Shown here: positions 34,456-43,367 of the stretch, one piece after another
Layout of the letters: each line of letters starts with the position of its first letter
Numbering within the stretch: the first letter of the stretch is position 1
Assembly (NCBI GenBank): GCA_046330255.1
Contig: JAXLTC010000002.1
Coordinates: 186,001 to 250,000, forward strand
Origin: JBBSBL01 sp046330255
GTDB lineage: Bacteria > Actinomycetota > Thermoleophilia > Solirubrobacterales > Solirubrobacteraceae
Length of the DNA stretch: 64,000 bases
Direction of reading: 5' to 3'
Translations under genes and position numbers: made by a program
Notes under the pieces: generated by a model
The model's database searches: none
Seen by the model: the letters and a program-made list of their open reading frames with translations, nothing else
What the model was told of the DNA's origin: nothing

Positions 34456-35052
34456 TTAAGCCCGGCGCCGGCAGGGAGGCTGCGGCATCGAGCGCAACCC
34501 CGGCTCGAGCTCCAGCAGCGTCGCCAGCGGCAGCCCGACGACGTTCAGGTATTCGCCCTCGATCCGGTCCAGCAGTGTGGCTCCGCGCTGCTGGATCGCG
34601 TAGGCGCCGGCGCGCCCGCGCCACTCCCCGGTGTCGGCGTAGCGCCCGATCTCCGCCGGGCTCAGCGCCCGGAAGGTCACCTTCGTCACGGCCACGGCCT
34701 CCCGGAGCGCCGCCTGCTCGCCCCCGGTCGCCAGCGCGACTCCGCTGAGCACCTCGTGCGTGCGCCCGGAGAGCGCGCCCAGGGTGGCGAGCGCCTCCTC
34801 CCTGCCCGCGGGCTGGCCGTACAGGCGCCCGTCGAGGGCGACCACCGTGTCCACACCGAGGACGAGTGCCCCCGATGCCGCGGGCAGCGCCGCCACGGCC
34901 AGCGCCTTGCGGCGCGCGTTCTCGCCCGCGACGATCGCGGGCCCCCCTTCGGCGAGCTCCTCGAGGTCCGCGGGCACGACCTCGAAGGGAATCCCGGCCT
35001 GCTCGAGGATCGCCCGTCGCTGGGGCGAGCGCGAAGCGAGGATCAGGCGCAC
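34456..35052 (-). CDS. maf: Maf-family nucleoside triphosphate pyrophosphatase
   Basis: 198 aa. The start is set at GTG 35052 (VRLILASRSPQRRAILEQAG), 16 nt after the ndk stop; the longer frame overlaps ndk. The substrate-binding S-x-S-P-R-R motif appears as SRSPQRR and the catalytic Asp region as LGVDTVVALDG. Also typical are TGEWRGRAGAYAIQQRGATL and NVVGLPLATL. Maf proteins hydrolyse dTTP/UTP or modified nucleotides and were first linked to septum inhibition. It follows ndk, another nucleotide-pool enzyme. Confidence 0.93.
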   Translation of the reverse strand: MRLILASRSPQRRAILEQAGIPFEVVPADLEELAEGGPAIVAGENARRKALAVAALPAASGALVLGVDTVVALDGRLYGQPAGREEALATLGALSGRTHEVLSGVALATGGEQAALREAVAVTKVTFRALSPAEIGRYADTGEWRGRAGAYAIQQRGATLLDRIEGEYLNVVGLPLATLLELEPGLRSMPQPPCRRRA

Positions 35053-35068
35053 CGCCGGCGCCCGGCCG

Positions 35069-35476
35069 TCAGCCGAGATCCGGGAACCACAGCGCGATCT
35101 CGCGCGCCGCCGACTCCGGCGAGTCGGACCCGTGCACCATGTTCTGGCCGACCTCGAGCGCGAAGTCGCCACGGATCGAGCCGGTGCTCGCCTCGAGCGG
35201 GTCGGTGGCGCCGATCACCTGCCGCGCGGCGGCGATCGCATGGTCGCCCTCGAGCACGAGCGCGACGAGCGGCGCGGAGGTGATGAACTCGACCAGCTCG
35301 CCGAAGAAGGGGCGCTCGCGGTGCTCGGCGTAGTGCTCCTCGGCGAGCGCGACGTCGACGGTCAGCAGCCGCAGCGCCGCGAGCCGCAGGCCCTTGCGCT
35401 CGAAGCGGGCGATGATCTCGCCGGTCAACCCACGAGCGAACGCGTCGGGCTTGACGAGGATGAGCGTGCGCTCCAT
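35069..35476 (-). CDS. ndk: Nucleoside diphosphate kinase
   Basis: 135 aa, start ATG 35476 (MERTLILVKPDAFARGLTGE) with a AGGAG-like site 6 nt upstream. The catalytic His is H115 in GQNMVHGSDSPESAAREIAL, the family signature. The Kpn loop and nucleotide-binding residues are in ATDPLEASTGSIRGDFALEV. It balances NTP and dNTP pools using ATP. The long upstream frame is the shadow of the zinc-ribbon gene. It is preceded by a hairpin (35531-35549) and followed at once by maf. Confidence 0.97.
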   Translation of the reverse strand: MERTLILVKPDAFARGLTGEIIARFERKGLRLAALRLLTVDVALAEEHYAEHRERPFFGELVEFITSAPLVALVLEGDHAIAAARQVIGATDPLEASTGSIRGDFALEVGQNMVHGSDSPESAAREIALWFPDLG

Positions 35477-35530
35477 GGTGCTCCTTGGATCGGGATCTGT
35501 GGACGGGAGCGCGGCCGCGGCGGCGGGCCG

Positions 35531-35549
35531 GTCGCGCGAGGAGCGCGAC
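35531..35549. terminator. 7-bp hairpin between the zinc-ribbon gene and ndk
   Basis: GTCGCGC and GCGCGAC pair perfectly around GAGGA, 1 nt after the zinc-ribbon gene stop. It probably ends the valS-folC transcript. Confidence 0.5.
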
Positions 35550-35550
35550 C

Positions 35551-36282
35551 CTACGCGGTCTGCTCGGGCGGCGGGTCCGCCGCGCGGGCCTTGGCGCGCG
35601 CCGCCCGGCGGGCGGCGCGCCGCTCGCCGGTCGACGGATCCGCGCTCGCAGCCGCCGGGGGCGGTGACGACGCCGGCGCCACCGCGGCGGGCGCCGCGGG
35701 CTGCGGCGCCGGGGTCTTGGCGGCCGCCGAGGTCTTGGCCGGCGCCGAGGTCTTGGCGGCCGCCGTGGCCTCGCCCCCCGAGGCGGCCCTGCGCCGGCGC
35801 GCGGGGCGGCGCGCGGCGGCGGTGGCGGCGCTCGGCGGCACGACCTCCGCCTCGCAGTAGGGGCACAGCTTCCACGCCGGGTCGAGCGGTTTGCCGCAGC
35901 TCGCGCACGGATCCTTGAGCTTGCGCAGGCAACTCGGGCAGCGCAGGAAGCTGCGCTCGACCTCGCCGTCGCAGTGCGGGCAGCGGTACTGGCCGAGCGC
36001 GGCGAGCCGCGCCTCCGACGCCTGGATCTCCAGCTCGCGCTCGCGCGCGTCCTCGAGGTACTCGGGCGGGCGCACGATGAGGTAGATGATCGTCCCGACG
36101 AACGGGAACAGCGACGCGGCGGTCGCGCAGCCCACCAGCATCGGGTCCGCGATCCTGCGGCGCGCGTCCGCCCAGGTCCAGTAGACCAGCGCCAGCCACA
36201 CCATCACCAGGAACAGGAGGACGAGGTTCACGGCCAGGTTGAGGCCGGAGCTGTCGATCCCGAAGATCGCCGGGGGGCTCAT
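35551..36282 (-). CDS. Membrane protein with double zinc ribbon and Ala/Pro tail
   Basis: 243 aa, function not recognised. Residues about 14-37 and 50-70 are hydrophobic (LAVNLVLLFLVMVWLALVYW and GCATAASLFPFVGTIIYLIV), so two spans are likely. Then come four CxxC knuckles (CPHC, CPSC, CASC, CPYC) that form a double zinc ribbon, usually a protein or nucleic-acid binding unit. The last about 90 residues are Ala/Pro/Lys-rich with a repeated K-T-S-A-P-A pattern ending in a basic stretch. It lies downstream of the 39-codon membrane gene and before ndk on the same strand. Confidence 0.75.
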   Translation of the reverse strand: MSPPAIFGIDSSGLNLAVNLVLLFLVMVWLALVYWTWADARRRIADPMLVGCATAASLFPFVGTIIYLIVRPPEYLEDARERELEIQASEARLAALGQYRCPHCDGEVERSFLRCPSCLRKLKDPCASCGKPLDPAWKLCPYCEAEVVPPSAATAAARRPARRRRAASGGEATAAAKTSAPAKTSAAAKTPAPQPAAPAAVAPASSPPPAAASADPSTGERRAARRAARAKARAADPPPEQTA

Positions 36283-36309
36283 GCTGACCGGCGAGTGTAG
36301 CCGCCGGCC

Positions 36310-36429
36310 CTACAGGAAAAGGCGCCCGAACAGGTAGCCGATCCCGAAGAAGACGAGGATCACGACCGCGACGATCAGCGCCACGAGGCCGATCATCGGC
36401 AGGAACCCGGGCTGCTCGCGGTCGTTCAC
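36310..36429 (-). CDS. 39-residue single-span membrane protein
   Basis: Starts at GTG 36429, overlapping the folC stop by 4 nt (GTGA), the same coupling used throughout these operons. After about 10 polar residues (VNDREQPGF) there is one strong membrane helix (MIGLVALIVAVVILVFFGIG) and a short end (YLFGRLFL). It is too short for homology by eye. The coupling and the clean hydrophobic pattern make it a likely real gene of unknown function, possibly accessory to a membrane complex. Confidence 0.6.
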   Translation of the reverse strand: MNDREQPGFLPMIGLVALIVAVVILVFFGIGYLFGRLFL

Positions 36430-37688
36430 AGCGACGAGACCGCGCGCCTTCCGACCGGCGCGAGCAGGTCGCCGGCGAGGTAGATCGATCCCGCCGCCAC
36501 CGCGACGCCGCCGGCGCCGGTCGCCTCGCGCGCGCGCTCGAGCGCGCGCCGCGGATCGGGCTCGACCTCGCACGCGCGCGCGCCGAGTTGTCCCGCGAGC
36601 GACGCGAGCGTGGCGGGCGGCAGCGCGCGCGGGTTGTGATTGCCGGTCGCGACCACGAGGTCCGCCCCGTCCACCAGCGCGCGGAGCATCCCGGGCGCGT
36701 CCTTGTCGTCGAGGATCGAGATCACGAGCGCGAGCCTACGACCTCCGGCGATCTCGCGCAGGGACTCCGCCAGCGCCAGCGCGCCGGCCGGGTTGTGCGC
36801 GCCGTCGACGATCGTCAGCGGGTCGCGGCCGACGACCTGCATCCGGCCCGGGACGACCACCGAGGCGGCCGCGCGCCGCACGGCGGCGGGATCGAGCTCG
36901 CCGGTGAGCGCCTCCGCGGCGGCCGCCGCGAGCGCGAAGTTGCGCCGCTGGAACGACCCCTCCGCGGCGAGCGGGACGCCGGGGTCCGCCGCGGCGACGA
37001 CCAGCTCGGCTGCGCGGTCGGCGGCGGTCTCGCGCGCGAGCGCGAGCGCGTCGGGATCGAGCCCGGAGCCGACGACGAGCGTGGCGCCCGGCCGCACCAC
37101 GGCCAGCTTCTCGCGCGCGATGTCGGCGACCGTCGGACCGAGCCAGCGGGTGTGCTCGAGCCCGACGTTGGTCAGGACCTGGACGCTCGAGCCGATCACG
37201 CTCGTCGCGTCGTGGCGCCCGCCGAGCCCCGCCTCGACGGCTGCGACCTCGACGCCGCTCTCGGCGAGCAGCAGGTAGGCGGCGGCGGTGATCGTCTCGA
37301 ACTGCGTGACCCGGTCGTCGCCGGCGGCGGTGCGGTCCACCTTCGCCGCGGCCGCGGCGGCGCGCTGAACGGCGCGCGCGAGCTCGTCCGGGGCGGCGTC
37401 GCGCTCCCCGACCCGCACGCGCTCCGCGAAGCTCACCAGGTGCGGCGACAGATAGGCGCCCGCGCGGGCCCCGTGCGCCTCGAGAATCGCCGCCGCCATC
37501 CGCGCCGTCGAGGACTTGCCGTTCGTGCCCACGACGTGAATCGAGGAGAAGCGCTCCTGGGGCGAGCCGAGGGCCGTCAGCAGCCGCCGCATCCTGTCGA
37601 GCCCGAAGCGCATGCCGAAGAGCTCGAGCGAGAGCAGGTGCCGCTCGGCGTCGGCGAGCGTCCACGCGCGCGCGGGGGGCCGGCTCAC
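36426..37688 (-). CDS. folC: Folylpolyglutamate/dihydrofolate synthase
   Basis: 420 aa, start GTG 37688 overlapping the valS stop by 4 nt. The Mur-ligase-type ATP loop is VVGTNGKSSTARMAAAILEA (G-x-G-K-S/T), followed by SPHLVSFAERVRVG (the family omega loop), VAAVEAGLGGRHDATSVIGS and TIVDGAHNPAGALALAESL in the C-terminal domain. It adds glutamates to folates and may also make dihydrofolate. valS-folC is a conserved pair. The much longer open frame seen upstream is a valS shadow. Confidence 0.95.
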   Translation of the reverse strand: MSRPPARAWTLADAERHLLSLELFGMRFGLDRMRRLLTALGSPQERFSSIHVVGTNGKSSTARMAAAILEAHGARAGAYLSPHLVSFAERVRVGERDAAPDELARAVQRAAAAAAKVDRTAAGDDRVTQFETITAAAYLLLAESGVEVAAVEAGLGGRHDATSVIGSSVQVLTNVGLEHTRWLGPTVADIAREKLAVVRPGATLVVGSGLDPDALALARETAADRAAELVVAAADPGVPLAAEGSFQRRNFALAAAAAEALTGELDPAAVRRAAASVVVPGRMQVVGRDPLTIVDGAHNPAGALALAESLREIAGGRRLALVISILDDKDAPGMLRALVDGADLVVATGNHNPRALPPATLASLAGQLGARACEVEPDPRRALERAREATGAGGVAVAAGSIYLAGDLLAPVGRRAVSSL

Positions 37689-40246
37689 AGCGCGGCGAGC
37701 TCCTCGGTCAGGCGCGCGAGCTTGTCGCGCTCGGCCTCGACGACGGCCGCCGGCGCCTTCGCGACGAAGCCCTCGTTGGACAGCTTCCGGCGCGCGCGCT
37801 CGACCTCGGCCTGCAGCGTCTCGCGACGCGTCGCGAGACGCTCCGCGGCGGCGCCGGCATCGACCGCCTCGGAGGCGAGCACGCTGACCGTGCCGCCCGG
37901 GACGGCGACCCTCGCCACGGGCTCGGCTTCCGCGTGCTCGCCGTCCGCGGGGTCGAGGTCGAGCCGCGCGAGTCGCTCGAGGTGCTCGAGCGTGCCCTCG
38001 TAGCCGGCGGCCTCCACGCGTGCCGGCAGGTGGGCGCCGGCCGGCGCGCCGACGCCGTCGCGCCAGGCACGCAGCGCGCGGATGGCCTCGATCGCATCGC
38101 CGACCGCCCGCTCGGCGTCCGGGTCGCGGCGGGCGGGGTCGGGCGGCGAGAGCGGGCCCGCGGCGAGCAGTCCCTCGGCGCACGGCAGGCGCGAGTGGAT
38201 CTCCTCGGTGACGAACGGGATCACCGGGTGCGCGAGCGCGAGCGTCTCGCGCAGCACGTGCAGCAGCGTCGCGGACAGCGCCGCGTGCCCGTCGCCGCCC
38301 TCCTCGTACAGACGCGGCTTGACCAGCTCCAGGTACCAGTCGCAGAGCTCGCCGTGGACGAAGTCGTAGAGGCCCAGCGCGGCCGCCGCGAAGTCGAACG
38401 CCGCCAGGCGCTCGCGGAAGAACTCGCTCGCCGCCTCCAGGCGGGAGAGGATCCAGCGGTCCTCCAGCGCGCCGGGACGCGCGTCGGGGCGCGCCTGCGG
38501 ATCGATCCGTGACAGCACCAGGCGCGAGGCGTTCCAGAGCTTGTTCGCAAGCGCCTGGCCCTGCTGGACCTTCTCCGCCGAGTAGCGCACGTCCTGGGTC
38601 GAGGACATCGCGAGCAGCCCGAAGCGAACGGCGTCGGCGCCGTGCTCGGAGATCTCGTCGAGCGGATCGATCCCGGTGCCGAGCGACTTGGACATCCGGC
38701 GCCCGTCCGGGGCCTGGATCACCGAGTGGATGTTCACGTCGGCGAACGGGACCTCGCCGGTGAACTCGAGGCCCATCATGATCATCCGCGCGACCCAGAG
38801 GAAGATGATGTCGCGCGCGGTCGAGAGCACGTCCGTCGGGTAGAAGGCGCGCAGCTCCGGGGTGCGCTCCGGCCAGCCGAGCGTCGCGAACGGCCACAGC
38901 GCCGAGGAGAACCAGGTGTCCAGCACGTCGGGGTCGCGCGTCCACCCGTCGCCCTCGGGCGCCTCCATGCCGGCGTGCGTCTCGGCACCGCGATACCAGA
39001 CGGGGATCCGGTGGCCCCACCAGAGCTGGCGCGAGATGCACCACGGCCTGATGTCGCGCATCCAGTCCTCGTAGACCTTCGCCCAGCGCGCCGGGTGGAA
39101 GCGCACGCGGCCGTCGCGCACGGCCTCGATCGCCGGCGCGGCCAACTCGTCCATGCGCATGAACCACTGCAGCGAGACCAGCGGCTCGATCCGCTCCCCC
39201 GAGCGATGGGAGTGCGGGACCACGTGCGTGTACTCCTCGGTCCCGCTGAGCAGGCCCTCGTCGCGCAGCGCGGCGACGACCGCCTCGCGCGCCTCGAGCA
39301 CCCCCATCCCCGCGAAGCGGCCCGCCTCGGCGGTCATCCGCCCGTCCTCGCCGATCGCCTGGACCTGGTCGAGCCCGTGCCGGCGGCCGATCTCGAAGTC
39401 GTTGGGGTCGTGGCCCGGGGTGATCTTCAGCGCGCCGGTGCCGAACTCGGGCTTCACGTAGGCGTCGGCGATGACCGGCAGCCGCCGTCCGACCAGCGGG
39501 AGGATCGCCGCCTCGCCGATCAGCCGCGCGTAGCGCTCGTCGTCGGGGTGCACCGCGATCGCGGTGTCGGCGAGCATCGTCTCCGGCCGCACCGTGGCGA
39601 CCGTGATCGAGCCGCTGCCGGACGCGAGCGGGTAGTCGATCGAGTAGAGGCGATCGGTGACCTCGCGGTCCTCGACCTCGAGGTCGGAGATCGCCGAGCG
39701 GCTGCCCGGGTCCCAGTTGACGAGGTAGTTGTCGCGGTAGATCAGGCCCTTGGCGTGGAGGTCCACGAACACCTGCTGCACCGCGCGCGCGTAGGCGTCG
39801 TCGAGCGTGAACCGCTCCTGCGAGTAGTCGCACGACGCCCCGAGGCGCTGGAACTGCTCGATGATCCGCGAGCCGAACTCCTCGCGCCACTCCCAGACGC
39901 GCCCGGTGAACGCCTCGCGGCCGACCGCCTCGCGGCTCGTCCCCTCCTCCTCGAGGCGCCGCTCCACCTGCTTCTGGGTCGCGATGCCGGCGTGGTCGGT
40001 CCCGAGGATCCACTTGGTCCGCCGGCCGAGCATCCGGTGGCGGCGGATCAGCACGTCCTGGATCGACCCGTTGAGCGCGTGGCCCATGTGCAGCGAACCG
40101 GTGACGTTCGGCGGCGGGATCGCGATCGAGTAGTTCCCGGCCGCCTCGCCCTCGGGCTCGGGGTGGAAGAGGCCCGACTCCAGCCAGCGGCGCAGCACGC
40201 GCGGCTCCACCTCGTGCGGATCGAAGCGTGGAGCGAGGTCGGCCAT
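37685..40246 (-). CDS. valS: Valyl-tRNA synthetase
   Basis: 853 aa class Ia synthetase. The HIGH-type motif HMGH is at residues 53-56 in PPNVTGSLHMGHALNGS, and KMSKS appears as RRMSKSLGTGIDPLDE. The CP1 editing domain contains TVRPETMLADTAIAVHPDDE and GTGALKITPGHDPNDFEIG. The C-terminal coiled coil (LQAEVERARRKLSNEGFVAK, then VVEAERDKLARLTEELAAL) is typical of ValRS and binds the tRNA corner. The start ATG 40246 has no competitor. It is divergent from the regulator at 40318. Confidence 0.97.
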   Translation of the reverse strand: MADLAPRFDPHEVEPRVLRRWLESGLFHPEPEGEAAGNYSIAIPPPNVTGSLHMGHALNGSIQDVLIRRHRMLGRRTKWILGTDHAGIATQKQVERRLEEEGTSREAVGREAFTGRVWEWREEFGSRIIEQFQRLGASCDYSQERFTLDDAYARAVQQVFVDLHAKGLIYRDNYLVNWDPGSRSAISDLEVEDREVTDRLYSIDYPLASGSGSITVATVRPETMLADTAIAVHPDDERYARLIGEAAILPLVGRRLPVIADAYVKPEFGTGALKITPGHDPNDFEIGRRHGLDQVQAIGEDGRMTAEAGRFAGMGVLEAREAVVAALRDEGLLSGTEEYTHVVPHSHRSGERIEPLVSLQWFMRMDELAAPAIEAVRDGRVRFHPARWAKVYEDWMRDIRPWCISRQLWWGHRIPVWYRGAETHAGMEAPEGDGWTRDPDVLDTWFSSALWPFATLGWPERTPELRAFYPTDVLSTARDIIFLWVARMIMMGLEFTGEVPFADVNIHSVIQAPDGRRMSKSLGTGIDPLDEISEHGADAVRFGLLAMSSTQDVRYSAEKVQQGQALANKLWNASRLVLSRIDPQARPDARPGALEDRWILSRLEAASEFFRERLAAFDFAAAALGLYDFVHGELCDWYLELVKPRLYEEGGDGHAALSATLLHVLRETLALAHPVIPFVTEEIHSRLPCAEGLLAAGPLSPPDPARRDPDAERAVGDAIEAIRALRAWRDGVGAPAGAHLPARVEAAGYEGTLEHLERLARLDLDPADGEHAEAEPVARVAVPGGTVSVLASEAVDAGAAAERLATRRETLQAEVERARRKLSNEGFVAKAPAAVVEAERDKLARLTEELAAL

Positions 40247-40311
40247 CGGGCGGCGGAGTGTAGTGGCGGGCGGGAGCCGGGCCGGGGCCGTGAGGAGAGG
40301 CTCGATCGATA

Positions 40312-40340
40312 TGTTTTGTGCTATATAGTGTTTTCGCTAT
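40312..40340 (+). promoter_or_regulatory. Direct-repeat operator and promoter of the HTH/NTase pair
   Basis: TGTTTTGTGCTAT (40312-40324) and TGTTTTCGCTAT (40329-40340) are direct repeats 17 nt apart, flanking the palindrome CTATATAG (40321-40328), which also contains a -10-like TATAGT. The AT-rich patch lies over the apparent start of the HTH gene, fitting autorepression by that protein. It makes the exact start codon uncertain. Confidence 0.55.
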
Positions 40341-40686
40341 TCCCGAACCGAATGCCCTCATCCGCGACGCCCGCCACGCGGCGGGCCTGAGCCAGGCCGA
40401 GCTCGCCGAGCGGCTCGGCGTCAAGCAGCCGGTCGTCGCGCGCCTGGAGCGCAGCGGGGCGAATCCGACGGTCCGCACCCTCAGACGGGTGATGGATGCC
40501 ACCGGCAGCGAGCTGACTCTGGGCTTCGCCCCTGCTCCCCGCGGTGGCTCCCGCCTCCCCGACGTGGACGAGTCCCAGCTGCGCCGCCGGCTGGCGATGA
40601 CGCCGGCCGAGCGCCTGCGAACCTTCAGCGCCTCCCAGGCGAACCTGGTCGACCTGCTCGAGACGGCGCGCCGTGCCGGACGTTGA
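40318..40686 (+). CDS. XRE-type HTH protein, likely antitoxin
   Basis: 122 aa from GTG 40318, the only in-frame start ahead of the domain; a non-canonical start nearer codon 8 is possible because promoter-like DNA covers the first codons. Residues about 18-70 are a Cro/C1 helix-turn-helix (LIRDARHAAGLSQAELAERL, then GVKQPVVARLERSGANPTVR). The C-terminal third (LRRRLAMTPAERLRTFSASQ, then ANLVDLLETARRAG) is helical and could wrap the partner. It overlaps the nucleotidyltransferase gene by 14 nt, an arrangement typical of toxin-antitoxin operons. Confidence 0.75.
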   Translation: MLYSVFAIPEPNALIRDARHAAGLSQAELAERLGVKQPVVARLERSGANPTVRTLRRVMDATGSELTLGFAPAPRGGSRLPDVDESQLRRRLAMTPAERLRTFSASQANLVDLLETARRAGR

Positions 40687-41176
40687 CCGCGAGCGCCTCG
40701 ACGCGAAGACGATCCTTCGCGAGCTGACGAGGGCCGGGGTCGATTTCGTCGTCATCGGCGGAATCGCGCTCGTGCTCCACGGATCCGCGAGAGCGACGTT
40801 CGACCTCGACATCACCTACGCGACCGACGCCGGCAACCTGGAGGCACTCGGCGGCGTGCTCGTCGCGCTCGAGGCGCGCCTGAGGGGAGTCGACGACGAC
40901 GTCCCCTTCGTCCCGGACGCAGCGACGCTGCGCAACGTCGAGCTGCTGACCCTGCGAACCGTCGCCGGCGATCTCGACGTGCTTGCGCGGCCGGCCGGAG
41001 CCCCCGCCTACAACGTCCTTCGCCGGCGCGCCGAGCGCCTCGACGTCGGCGGCTTCGCGATCCTGGTGGCATCGACGGCGGACCTCATCTCGATGAAGAC
41101 CGCGGCGGGACGCGGCAAGGACCTGATCGACGTCGCGGAGCTCCAGGCCATCGAGCGGCTGCGGCGCCGGGGCTGA
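40673..41176 (+). CDS. Nucleotidyltransferase-fold protein, likely toxin
   Basis: 167 aa, GTG start inside the end of the HTH gene. The segment VVIGGIALVLHGSARATFDL followed by DI carries the polymerase-beta-like core: a Gly-Gly strand, G-S-x-R-x-T and the D-x-D metal pair. A further strand with an acidic residue is GDLDVLARPAGAPAYNVLRR, and the end (STADLISMKTAAGRGKDLID) includes the S-x-x-D-L-I-x-x-K-x-x-x-x-R-x-K-D pattern of AbiEii/DUF6036-like proteins. Such proteins paired with small HTH partners act as tRNA- or protein-nucleotidylating toxins in known systems. The activity here is inferred. Confidence 0.75.
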   Translation: MPDVDRERLDAKTILRELTRAGVDFVVIGGIALVLHGSARATFDLDITYATDAGNLEALGGVLVALEARLRGVDDDVPFVPDAATLRNVELLTLRTVAGDLDVLARPAGAPAYNVLRRRAERLDVGGFAILVASTADLISMKTAAGRGKDLIDVAELQAIERLRRRG

Positions 41177-41293
41177 GGCGCGCCCGGCCGGTCAGCCCGG
41201 CGCCTATCCGCGAGTGTCGAGTTTGCAGCAATAGTTCAGGTCAACTCGGCAGTCGCGGCGGGAGCTCCTGCCTTCCCGGCGCAGTCGCGCCGG

Positions 41294-41310
41294 CGGGGCG
41301 GCCCGCCCCG
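41294..41310. terminator. Inverted repeat after clpX
   Basis: CGGGGCGG and CCGCCCCG (8 bp, one-base centre) lie 14 nt beyond the clpX stop. It is probably the terminator of the tig-clpP-clpX run. The rest of the spacer (41177-41293) shows no gene. Confidence 0.45.
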
Positions 41311-41324
41311 ACCCGCGCGGACCC

Positions 41325-42605
<1,281 letters not shown>

Positions 42606-42642
42606 CTTCCCTCCCCTGGATCGGCCGCCGGGGCGCGCGCCG

Positions 42643-43227
42643 TTAGTGGTGCTCGATCACCCGGTCGATGATCCCGTAAGCCTTCGCCTCCTCGGCGCTC
42701 ATGAAGTAGTCGCGCTCGGTGTCGCCCTTGACCTCGTCGACGGGCTTTCCGGCGTGCTCGGCGATTATCTCGTCGAGCCGGCGCCGGATGTCGATGATCT
42801 CCTTCGCGTGGATCTCGATGTCGGTGGCCTGGCCCTGGAAGCTCGAGGACACCTGGTGGATCAGGATCTTCGCGTTCGGAAGCGACATGCGCTTGTCCTT
42901 CGTGCCGCCCGCCAGCAGCAGCGCCCCCATCGACATCGCTATGCCGACGCAGATCGTCTGCACGTCGGGCTTGATGAACTGCATGGTGTCGTAGATCGCC
43001 AGGCCCGAGTACACGGAGCCGCCCGGCGAGTTGATGTAGAGCGAGATGTCCTTGTCCGGATCCTCGGACTCGAGGTGCAGCAGCTGGGCGACGACGAGGT
43101 TCGCGATCTGGTCGTCGATCGGGGTCCCGAGGAAGATGATGCGCTCGTTGAGCAGCCGGCTGTAGATGTCGAACGCGCGCTCTCCGCGCGACGTCTGCTC
43201 GACGACCATCGGGACCAGTGGGCTCAT
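42643..43227 (-). CDS. clpP: ATP-dependent Clp protease proteolytic subunit
   Basis: 194 aa serine protease. The start is ATG 43227 (MSPLVPMVVEQTSRGERAFD); the longer frame upstream is a shadow of the trigger factor gene. The catalytic triad is visible: Ser99 in CVGIAMSMGALLLAGG, His124 in ILIHQVSSSFQG and Asp173 in GDTERDYFMSAEEAKAYGII. The oligomer-forming segment YINSPGGSVYSGLAIYDTMQ is intact. A short N-terminal propeptide is likely removed. It lies between tig and clpX, the common order. Confidence 0.97.
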   Translation of the reverse strand: MSPLVPMVVEQTSRGERAFDIYSRLLNERIIFLGTPIDDQIANLVVAQLLHLESEDPDKDISLYINSPGGSVYSGLAIYDTMQFIKPDVQTICVGIAMSMGALLLAGGTKDKRMSLPNAKILIHQVSSSFQGQATDIEIHAKEIIDIRRRLDEIIAEHAGKPVDEVKGDTERDYFMSAEEAKAYGIIDRVIEHH

Positions 43228-43367
43228 AGCTCGCCTTCTTTTCGCTTCCCCGGCTCGAATCCTTCCGCGGAACCGAGTGCCGCCGACGCACCTCGCCCGG
43301 CCGGTCGGGCCGAGTCTACCAACCGCCCGAGGGCCGCCCGGCAGGTGTCGCAGGGCGCTGCGCGCGG

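Noticed and set aside
37689..40502. Giant frame joining folC with upstream DNA
   Set aside because: The upstream part is valS read out of frame. folC has a proper GTG coupled to the valS stop.
41241..41290. Third copy of core C1 (CTCCTGCCTTCCCGG)
   Set aside because: Only about 10 leading bases match. The conserved hairpin part is absent.
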